A stretch of DNA of 7,511 nucleotides from Planctomycetota bacterium. GTDB taxonomy: Bacteria > Planctomycetota > UBA1135 > GCA-002686595. The position numbers and the translations under genes were made by a program. Shown here one piece after another: positions 1 through 5,635 of this stretch (position 1 is the first letter of the stretch; every line of letters starts with the position of its first letter). The notes below the pieces were generated by a model, which saw only the letters and a list, made by a program, of their open reading frames with translations, was not told the origin of the DNA and searched no databases. The stretch spans positions 1 through 7,511 of the forward strand of contig JAQBVH010000141.1 of the NCBI GenBank assembly GCA_027623615.1, read 5' to 3'.

Positions 1-20
1 ATTGACGCTACCCTGCACCC

Positions 21-2876
21 ATGCGTGCCGCACTCCTACTCTCCGGATCCCTGGTCCTCGCTTCCCTGATCGCCTTGCCCCTGCTCTCGCAGGACGCTGA
101 CCAGCTGCAACCCGTTCGGGTGCGCCTGTTCGACCTCATGGACGAGGCCAGCTGGGAACGGGACGTGGACGCCGAGGTCGCAGCGACCGACAAGACCGTG
201 CTGCGCTACGACTTCGACCAGAGCACCCCGCGAATGTGGTTCGGCGTGCCCGATGATCGCAGCATGGCCTGGCTCTCCGGCCCACCGGGGGTGAACCCGA
301 CCCGAGGCCTGACCGGCGGCTCCTTGCAACTCGGACCGGGCATCACCCAGGACTACGGGCGTGCTTGTCTCGTCGTACCCGTCGAGGGCAACACCCGAGT
401 GCACGTGCGTGCGCGCGTTCGGCTCGAGGCCAACCCGAAGTCGGGTGACGCCTCGTCCCGCGAGTGCCTGCGCATCGTCGAGCACTCGCGCGAAGTGACG
501 GATCCGAGCGCCTCGGACCGACGTCGCCCGAGCACGAGCGCACGCGAATCGCGCCGCCACCACCCCTCGGGTTGGGACGTGGTCGAGGCCACGGTGGTCA
601 CCAGCTCGCGCACCGCCACGGTCGAGGTGCAGCTCCTGCACCGTACCGGCGACAGCGAAGAGGCCATCACCCGCTTCGACGATCTCGTGATCGAGGTCGA
701 ACCGCTCACACCCGACCAGGTCCTCGCGGACCTCACCCGTCGCTACGCGCCTAATGACGGGCAGGAAGCGCGCACACCCTGGCGCCTGCGGGTCGGCCTC
801 GAGGCCGACGTGCGCGACGCGGTGCTGATCAACGCGCCCAACGCCCTGCGCCTGCCGGTGCAGATCCCGACCGCCGATCACAAGCCCCGGCTCCGCCTGC
901 GCGCAGGCGCCCTGCCCGAGACCCGGCGCGTGCCCGGGGACGGCGCGCGGCTCGTGATCGCGTTCCGGGAGGGCGAGACCGAGACGACCCTCCACGAGCT
1001 CGAGATCGACGTGCGTCGCGATCGCGAGCAGCGCGGCTGGATTCCGCTGACGATCGACCTGGCCGAGGTCGCGGGGCGCAGGGGCGACCTGATCTTCCGG
1101 TCGGTCGACGTCGACGACGAGCCGGACTTCGACCCGCTGCTCGTCGCCACCCCGCGCATCGAGCCGGCCGAGGAGATCCCGCCCGGCTTCAACGTCATGC
1201 TGATCGGCGTCGACACCCTGCGCGCCGACAAGATGAGCGCGTTCGGTTATGAGCGCGACACGACGCCGCACCTGAAGGCCATGGCGGACGTGGGCGTGCG
1301 CTTCACGCAGTGCCGCAGCCAGGCGCCCTGGACCTTGCCCTCGTTCTCGTCCACCTTGACCTCGCTCTACCCGTCGGTGCACAACGCAGGTCGCGGCGGG
1401 CACGACGTATGGACGCCGATCGACCCGACCACCACGTCGCTGGCCGAGGCCCTGTCGCGGGTCGGCTACGAGACGGTCGGCCACGTGGCCAACTTCCTGA
1501 TCTCGCCGCGCTACGGCCTCGACCAGGGCTTCGAGAGCTACACGACCTCGTTCGGCTTCGAGTCGGCGACCAGCGACGTGCGTATAGTCGCGGACTGGGT
1601 CTCGAACCACACGACCACGCCGTGGCTCTACTTCTGGCACATCATGGACCCGCACCTGCCCTACGACACGCCTGACGATCTGCGCACGAGGTTCGCGGAC
1701 GCGGACTACGCGGGCCAGTTCAGCGGCGGCCGCAAGCCGGTAGTGCCCTTCCAGGTGCTCGACCCGCGACCGGGTCGGCGCTGGTTTACCCACGAGGGTC
1801 CGCCGCCCCTGCCCGACCTGACCGCCGAGGACGTGCAGTTCGTCGCGGACTACTACGACGCAGAGATCGCCGAGGTCGACGCGGCGGTCGGCGTGCTGTT
1901 CCAGACCCTGCGCGACAGCGGCCAGTGGGAGCGCACGGTGATCGGTTTCGTGGCCGACCACGGCGAGGGCCTGGGAGACCACAACCACTACCACCACGGC
2001 TACACCCTCTTCGACGACCAGGTGCACATCCCGCTGCTCCTGCGCGTGCCCGGCAAGCACGAGGGCCTGGTCATCGATCGCCCGGTCGCCGCGATCGACC
2101 TCGCCCCGACCCTGCTCGGTGCGCTCGGCCTGCCGCAGCCGAAGAGCTTCATGGGCGTCGACCGCCTGGCGCAGGACGCGCCGCAGGGCGACGCGTTCTT
2201 CCTCGAGTACCCCACCTACGACAGCTCCGCCCAGAAGGGCTGGATCAAGGGGCGCTTCAAGTACCTGCACGACCCGGTCTTCCACACCGAGGCCCTGTAC
2301 GACCTCGTCGCGGACCCGCGCGAGCAGACCAACATCACGGACCAGCACCCCGCCGTCGTCGCCGAGGCCCGCGCGGCCCTCGACGCCTTCCGCTGGGAGC
2401 AGCTCCAGATCGGCCGCTATCACCTGCGCGTGCGCGGCAAGCCCGGGCAGAAGCTCGAGCTGAAGGTGACGACGAACGACCTCTTCGACGCGAACTTCAG
2501 CGCCAGGCCCCAGGTGCCCGAGCACGACTTTGCGATGGACCTGGCACGCCAGAACCTGACCCTCGCGACGACCCTGACCGAGGGCAACCTCGAGCTGGTC
2601 TTCTGGGGCCGCGGCGACGAGTTCACCTTCACGGCGAGCCTCGACGGTCAGCCGTTGAGGCAAGTCGAGATGTGGACGGACGCCGACGTCATGACCCGAG
2701 CGCTGCCCGCGAGCATCCCTCGCGTGAGCATCCCCATGGCCCTCAGCGAGGACCAGCGCTGGCCCGATCCGGGCGCGCTGCTGCTCTGGCTCGAGGCGGG
2801 CGCGCGCGAGATGCTGCCGGTTGTGAACACTCCCGAGGAGATCGAGGCCCTGCGCGCGCTGGGCTACGCCCGTTGA
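21..2876 (+). CDS. Exported sulfatase-fold (alkaline phosphatase superfamily) hydrolase with N-terminal beta-sandwich domains
   Basis: The product has 951 residues and acts outside the cytoplasm. Residues 4-23 form a hydrophobic segment without a lipobox, so it is a signal peptide or an uncleaved anchor. Residues about 60-225 and 255-383 are alternating beta-rich stretches that look like carbohydrate-binding-type sandwiches (inferred from pattern only). An Arg/Ser-rich insert lies at about 156-182. The catalytic domain starts at N391 (NVMLIGVDTLRAD). Its probable metal ligands are D398, D403, D646 and H647 of the DHGE motif, and H659 or H669. FWHIMDPHLPY is a typical conserved block. The nucleophile position reads WTLPSF, with T438 in place of the Cys/Ser of the sulfatase signature, so formylglycine chemistry is unlikely. 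The substrate is unknown and could be a sulfate, phosphate or phosphonate ester. A beta-rich domain follows from about Y800, and the protein ends EALRALGYAR. The ATG at 21 is chosen because it provides the signal segment; no clear Shine-Dalgarno sequence is visible in the 20 bases before it. Confidence 0.93.
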   Translation: MRAALLLSGSLVLASLIALPLLSQDADQLQPVRVRLFDLMDEASWERDVDAEVAATDKTVLRYDFDQSTPRMWFGVPDDRSMAWLSGPPGVNPTRGLTGGSLQLGPGITQDYGRACLVVPVEGNTRVHVRARVRLEANPKSGDASSRECLRIVEHSREVTDPSASDRRRPSTSARESRRHHPSGWDVVEATVVTSSRTATVEVQLLHRTGDSEEAITRFDDLVIEVEPLTPDQVLADLTRRYAPNDGQEARTPWRLRVGLEADVRDAVLINAPNALRLPVQIPTADHKPRLRLRAGALPETRRVPGDGARLVIAFREGETETTLHELEIDVRRDREQRGWIPLTIDLAEVAGRRGDLIFRSVDVDDEPDFDPLLVATPRIEPAEEIPPGFNVMLIGVDTLRADKMSAFGYERDTTPHLKAMADVGVRFTQCRSQAPWTLPSFSSTLTSLYPSVHNAGRGGHDVWTPIDPTTTSLAEALSRVGYETVGHVANFLISPRYGLDQGFESYTTSFGFESATSDVRIVADWVSNHTTTPWLYFWHIMDPHLPYDTPDDLRTRFADADYAGQFSGGRKPVVPFQVLDPRPGRRWFTHEGPPPLPDLTAEDVQFVADYYDAEIAEVDAAVGVLFQTLRDSGQWERTVIGFVADHGEGLGDHNHYHHGYTLFDDQVHIPLLLRVPGKHEGLVIDRPVAAIDLAPTLLGALGLPQPKSFMGVDRLAQDAPQGDAFFLEYPTYDSSAQKGWIKGRFKYLHDPVFHTEALYDLVADPREQTNITDQHPAVVAEARAALDAFRWEQLQIGRYHLRVRGKPGQKLELKVTTNDLFDANFSARPQVPEHDFAMDLARQNLTLATTLTEGNLELVFWGRGDEFTFTASLDGQPLRQVEMWTDADVMTRALPASIPRVSIPMALSEDQRWPDPGALLLWLEAGAREMLPVVNTPEEIEALRALGYAR

Positions 2877-3424
2877 GCTGGCGGGAGCGCCTGCTCTCGA
2901 TCGAGGAGGCCAGCGCCGCCATCCCGGACGAGCACACCCGCGCGGCGGTGGCGATCGCCCTGCGCGGCGAGGAGGTGCTGCTCATGCAACGCGCCGAGCG
3001 CCCGGGCGACCGCTGGTCCGGCCAGATCAGCCTGCCCGGCGGCCACGCGGAGGCCGTCGACGCGCACCTCGCCGCGACCGCGATCCGCGAGACACGCGAG
3101 GAGGTCGGCGTCGACCTCACGAGCGCAGGCAAGCTGCTTGGTGCCCTGGCCCCGATCCAGGCCAAGGTACGCGGCGTCGGCATCGAGACGACGATCCTGC
3201 CCGCGGTGTTCGCGGTCGATGCCTCCGCCGACCCGACCTTCGAGCTGGGCCCCGAGGCCTCGGACGCCTTCTGGTTCCCCCTCGACCGGGCCGAACGCGG
3301 CGACTTCGACGCCGAGTACCGCTACGAAGGCCGCGGCGTGGTCATGCAGCTGCCGAGCTGGGAGTACGAGTCGTACACGGTGTGGGGACTGACGTACGCG
3401 ATCCTGCGCGGACTCCTGGACTAG
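2873..3424 (+). CDS. Nudix hydrolase, CoA pyrophosphatase-like
   Basis: This is a 183-residue cytoplasmic Nudix hydrolase that would cleave a nucleoside diphosphate linked to another group. GQISLPGG followed by RETREEVGV is the Nudix box with the metal-binding REXXEE core intact. The usual Glu nine residues after the first Gly is Ala, and the phase GGHAEAVDAHLAATAIRE matches the CoA-diphosphatase branch (NudL/NUDT7/NUDT8-like), where GG-x-x-D/E-x-x-D precedes the REXXEE half. I therefore favour CoA or a CoA ester as substrate, with moderate confidence. The frame is open far upstream, but only as a shadow of the preceding gene. The TTG at 2873 overlaps that gene's TGA (TTGA), which suggests translational coupling; no strong ribosome site is visible. 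A GTG at 2948 is an alternative, but it would remove the first 25 residues leading into the fold. The next in-frame ATG falls inside the domain. The link to an exported hydrolase probably reflects shared transcription, not a shared pathway. Confidence 0.88.
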   Translation: MSWRERLLSIEEASAAIPDEHTRAAVAIALRGEEVLLMQRAERPGDRWSGQISLPGGHAEAVDAHLAATAIRETREEVGVDLTSAGKLLGALAPIQAKVRGVGIETTILPAVFAVDASADPTFELGPEASDAFWFPLDRAERGDFDAEYRYEGRGVVMQLPSWEYESYTVWGLTYAILRGLLD

Positions 3425-3543
3425 CGTTCGAGAAGAGGCGTGATGGTGGGCGCCATCACCTGTGCCCAGCGCATCGCGCCGAGGTCCGTGGGGTGAGACG
3501 CATCGACCGTGCCCTCGCCGTCCTCGCCGAGGAAAGGGGTTAC
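3421..3543 (-). pseudogene. C-terminal remnant of an SGNH/GDSL hydrolase
   Basis: Reading leftward from 3543 to the TAG at 3421-3423, the minus strand encodes 40 residues containing FLGEDGEGTVDASHPTDLG followed by AMRWAQVMAPTITPLLER. This has the shape of the last block of SGNH/GDSL hydrolases of the type common in planctomycetes and Bacteroidetes: an acidic lead-in, D-x-x-H with the catalytic Asp and His (DASH), then PTDLG, and a closing amphipathic helix. Codon third positions are strongly G/C, as in the neighbouring genes, which supports former coding. A TGA at 3544-3546 and the adjacent transposase fragment end the frame upstream, so the nucleophile Ser and about 80% or more of the usual protein are gone. 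I found no continuation at higher coordinates. The stop shares the CTAG palindrome with the convergent Nudix stop, so the two genes were originally tail to tail. The family call is from motif recognition alone. Confidence 0.68.
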
Positions 3544-3544
3544 T

Positions 3545-3805
3545 CAGCCTGCCCACTCGGTGAACTTGGGCCGCATGACCAAGGCCGGCAACGGGACACT
3601 CCGTTACGTCCTTGGCGAGTGGGCCATTCGCCTGACGACTCATCATCCAACAGCCAAGGCTTGGGCCGAATCCAGGCATGGCAACGACAAGGCCAAGAAG
3701 AAAAAGGTCCGGGTCGCTCTCTCGCGCAAGCTGCTCGTCGGGACGTGGAAGACGATGTGCACCGGTGAGGTCTTCGACCTGCAGCGGTGCCTCGCCACGG
3801 CCTGA
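3545..3805 (+). pseudogene. IS110-family transposase, C-terminal fragment
   Basis: The frame reads LGRMTKAGNGTLRYVLGEWA, then after a variable stretch KKKKVRVALSRKLLVGTWKT, then MCTGEVFDLQRCLATA and a stop at 3803-3805. G-R-(I/M)-T-K-x-G-N-x-x-L-R followed by K-x-x-V-A-L-(A/S)-(R/K)-K-L-L-x-x-x-W-x-x-x-x-x-G-E is the C-terminal signature of IS110/IS116/IS902 transposases (Transposase_20 region). Only about 80-85 residues of a protein usually 300-400 long remain. The RuvC-like DEDD domain is absent, and the segment that should carry the catalytic Ser-Gly is absent or unrecognisable. The same frame is open from 3497, but before about 3557 it matches nothing I know, and 3421-3543 is better explained by the SGNH remnant on the other strand. 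Recognisable homology therefore begins at about 3557-3569. No intact element, terminal repeat or target duplication is visible. The piece cannot transpose by itself. Confidence 0.77.
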
Positions 3806-3966
3806 GCATCGCGATCAGACCCGGACCGACCGAGGTCCACGGATGCGCATCCCTTCCTGCCCGCCCTAGCTTCGAGCTCCTCCTGCGACTGGTGAGCGCG
3901 CCCGTACCACACTCCTGGAACCGCCCTCGAGGCGAGCCCGAAGAAGCGAACGGACGGACTCGGTTT

Positions 3967-3993
3967 CTCCCTGGGGCCTATGGCCCCAGGGAG
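3967..3993. other. Perfect 12-bp hairpin
   Basis: CTCCCTGGGGCC at 3967-3978 pairs exactly with GGCCCCAGGGAG at 3982-3993 across the three-base loop TAT. In a plus-strand transcript the stem extends by one U.G pair (3966/3994) and one U-A pair (3965/3995). No T-run follows on either strand, so it is not a standard intrinsic terminator. GGGAGG at 3989-3994 can instead pair with CCTCCC at 4003-4008, which would open the base of the first hairpin. It lies about 160 bases after the transposase stop. A structured end of the element or an IS-associated RNA are possible readings, but neither is shown by the sequence. Confidence 0.8.
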
Positions 3994-4066
3994 GACCTGT
4001 GCCCTCCCAACAACGACGACGAGCCTAGAACCCGCGAGGAAACCAGAAATGCGGCCTAACCTCTTG

Positions 4067-4084
4067 CGCCCTTCCAGAAGGGTG
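4067..4084 (-). terminator. Weak hairpin downstream of the lipoprotein gene
   Basis: CCCTT at 4069-4073 pairs with AAGGG at 4078-4082 around a four-base loop, extendable by one wobble and one C-G pair. It sits about 46-63 bases past the stop of the minus-strand lipoprotein gene, where a terminator would be expected. No T-run follows in that direction, so Rho-independent termination is doubtful. No better terminator candidate is visible for that transcript. Confidence 0.22.
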
Positions 4085-4129
4085 GGCGGGGGAGGCGGTG
4101 GCACGAGCAGGCAGGCCTGCGCGCGCCCT

Positions 4130-5599
4130 CTACTCCTCCTCGTCGCCGCCCTTCAGGTAGCCGTTCGCGTCGAGCGCCCTGCGAATCTCATCGGTCAGGT
4201 CGGCCGCCACGGCCCCGCCCGGGCGTCGTGAGATCGCGAGCTCGCCGTCCGCCAGGGTCTGCAGGTACTGCTGCCGGAGCTCGGCTCCGCGCCCTGACTT
4301 GAACTCGGTCGAAGCCGCCTGCTCGCCGGGGTCGACGCCCAGGTCGTACCAGCGCTCGGGAATCGGCGCGCCGTCCCTCCCGTCGGTCAGGAACTTCCCG
4401 CCCTCGACGCGCACCGCGCGCAGCTCGAAGCCGATCGAGTAGAGCTCGGACACCGCCGCGTTCGCGAACTCGACCCGCCCGCTCCTCGTTGCGGGCACGA
4501 GGCTGTGCCCCATGCCCGTGTCGAGCTGCGCCAGGTCCGCCAGCTCGAGCAGGGTCGGCGCGAGGTCGATCGCGCGGGTCTGATCCTCGACGACGGTGCC
4601 TGACGGCACGCGGCCAGGGCCCCAGAGAACGAAGGGCACGTGCACCACCTCGTCGAACACGGTCTGGCGATGGCCCTTCGTCCCGTGCTCGAAGAACTCG
4701 GTGCCGTGGTCCGACGTGATCGCGACCACCGTGTCGTCCTTCACCCCCCAGCGCTCGAGGTCCTCGCGCAGCTTCCCGAGGAAGGTGTCCGTCCAGCCGA
4801 TCTCGCCGTCGTAGAGCGCGACCAGCTGTTCGAAGTCCGCCGCGGCCATACCCGGCGCGTAGCGCTGATCGTTCCTCGAGAAGCCAGCGCCGTCGACCGG
4901 CCCGGTGTACCCCGGGTTGAAGTGGGTGTCCCACGGCGGCGGCGGCGTGAAGTCGTAGTGCACGTCCCACAGGTGCACGAAGGCGAAGAAGGGTCGCTTG
5001 CCCGTGCCCGCCATGAACTCGCGCGCCGCGCCGTAGACCGCCTCGTTCGTCACTCCATTGTGGGAGCGCGCGTGGTTGTTCGGGTTGTTGCTCCACGCCT
5101 CGACCTTGTCGCCGGGGAAGACCTCGCGGTTCGACTTGTCGCAGTAGACGTACTCGTCGAAGCCCTGCCCGAGCCCGAACACCTCGTGCAGGTACGGGCC
5201 GCCGTAGAAGCCGCCCGTCGCGTAGCCCGCGTCCTGGAAGCGCTCGGCCAGCGTGGTGAAACCGGGGTTGAGGGCGGTCCCCGTCGCCTCGACGCAGCCG
5301 TGCACCGAGTCGACCGTCGAGGTGAACATCGCCGCGTGGGCGGGCAGGGTCCACGAGGAGCTCGAGACATGCTGCGCGAAGCGCGTGCCCTCGCGCGCGA
5401 ACTGGTCCAGGTTCGGCGTCGTCTGGCGCTTGTACCCGTAGCAGCCCACGTGATCGGCCCGCAGGGAGTCGATCGAGATCAGGATCACGTTGGGACCGTC
5501 GGGGATGCCTTGGTCCTCGCCCCCGCCGTCTCCACACGCGCTGAGGAGGGCAAGGGCGAGGGTCTGGATCACGCGTCGCCGGAACATGGGTGGCATCAT
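4130..5599 (-). CDS. Lipoprotein sulfatase-fold hydrolase with Thr at the nucleophile position
   Basis: This is a 489-residue exported enzyme of the alkaline phosphatase superfamily (Sulfatase family fold). After an Arg-rich n-region, LALALLSAC gives a lipobox with C22 as the lipidated Cys, followed by a Gly/Asp-rich tether, so the enzyme should be membrane-anchored. The catalytic domain begins at N37 (NVILISIDSLRAD). Its probable metal ligands are D44, D49, D297, H298 and H310 or H320. The nucleophile site is SSWTLPAHAA with T84, so the C/S-x-P-S/A-x-R formylglycine signature is missing. FVHLWDVHYDF is the equivalent of the usual H-x-x-D-x-H block. The protein ends ALDANGYLKG plus an acidic tail. 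The substrate is unknown. The start is ambiguous: ATGs at 5599, 5596 and 5587 are all in frame. MFRRRVIQT from 5587 gives the most typical lipoprotein leader and places the upstream hairpin wholly outside the gene. It lies close behind the repeat-domain gene and is probably in one operon with it. Confidence 0.94.
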   Translation of the reverse strand: MMPPMFRRRVIQTLALALLSACGDGGGEDQGIPDGPNVILISIDSLRADHVGCYGYKRQTTPNLDQFAREGTRFAQHVSSSSWTLPAHAAMFTSTVDSVHGCVEATGTALNPGFTTLAERFQDAGYATGGFYGGPYLHEVFGLGQGFDEYVYCDKSNREVFPGDKVEAWSNNPNNHARSHNGVTNEAVYGAAREFMAGTGKRPFFAFVHLWDVHYDFTPPPPWDTHFNPGYTGPVDGAGFSRNDQRYAPGMAAADFEQLVALYDGEIGWTDTFLGKLREDLERWGVKDDTVVAITSDHGTEFFEHGTKGHRQTVFDEVVHVPFVLWGPGRVPSGTVVEDQTRAIDLAPTLLELADLAQLDTGMGHSLVPATRSGRVEFANAAVSELYSIGFELRAVRVEGGKFLTDGRDGAPIPERWYDLGVDPGEQAASTEFKSGRGAELRQQYLQTLADGELAISRRPGGAVAADLTDEIRRALDANGYLKGGDEEE

Positions 5600-5627
5600 C
5601 GTCCGCGTACGGCCGACGATGCCACCC
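5588..5627 (-). other. Long hairpin in the gap before the lipoprotein gene
   Basis: On the minus strand GGTGGCATCGTCGGCCG (5626-5610) faces CGGACGATGATGCCACC (5605-5589) across the loop TACG. With the flanking pair 5588/5627 this makes an 18-position stem with 16 Watson-Crick pairs, one G.U (5598/5617) and one A/G mismatch (5602/5613). It fills the gap between the repeat-protein stop (5636-5638) and the ATG at 5587, and it covers the two other candidate starts at 5599 and 5596. No T-run follows, so it is not a standard terminator. Possible roles are attenuation, RNA stabilisation or masking of the start. Confidence 0.82.
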
Positions 5628-5635
5628 GTGAGGCC

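Larger units (their letters stand above)
3806..4129. other. Non-coding stretch between transposase remnant and lipoprotein gene
   Basis: These 324 bases contain no frame on either strand that I recognise as protein. The left part may be the non-coding end of the IS110-type element, because it directly follows the transposase stop and carries a strong hairpin (3967-3993). The right part is the downstream flank of the minus-strand lipoprotein gene and has a weaker hairpin (4067-4084) and a G-rich run at 4081-4093. No terminal inverted repeats can be paired with anything left of the transposase fragment, so the outer limit of the element cannot be fixed. Confidence 0.6.

Noticed and set aside
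36..2663. A very long open reading on the minus strand opposite the first enzyme (875 residues)
   Set aside because: It mirrors the codon pattern of the real gene in GC-rich DNA, is rich in Arg, Val, Ala and Gly, and shows no fold or motif. The plus-strand gene has clear sulfatase-fold motifs.
3440..3459. GTGATGG/CCATCAC hairpin just after the Nudix stop as a terminator
   Set aside because: No T-run follows it, and the bases are explained as codons of the SGNH remnant on the minus strand.
3643..4104. A 153-residue minus-strand reading opposite the transposase remnant
   Set aside because: Composition is irregular, no motif is recognisable, and half of it lies opposite the transposase fragment.
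4111..4120. Palindrome GCAGGCCTGC
   Set aside because: It has no loop, is short, and ten-base palindromes of this kind are expected in GC-rich DNA.
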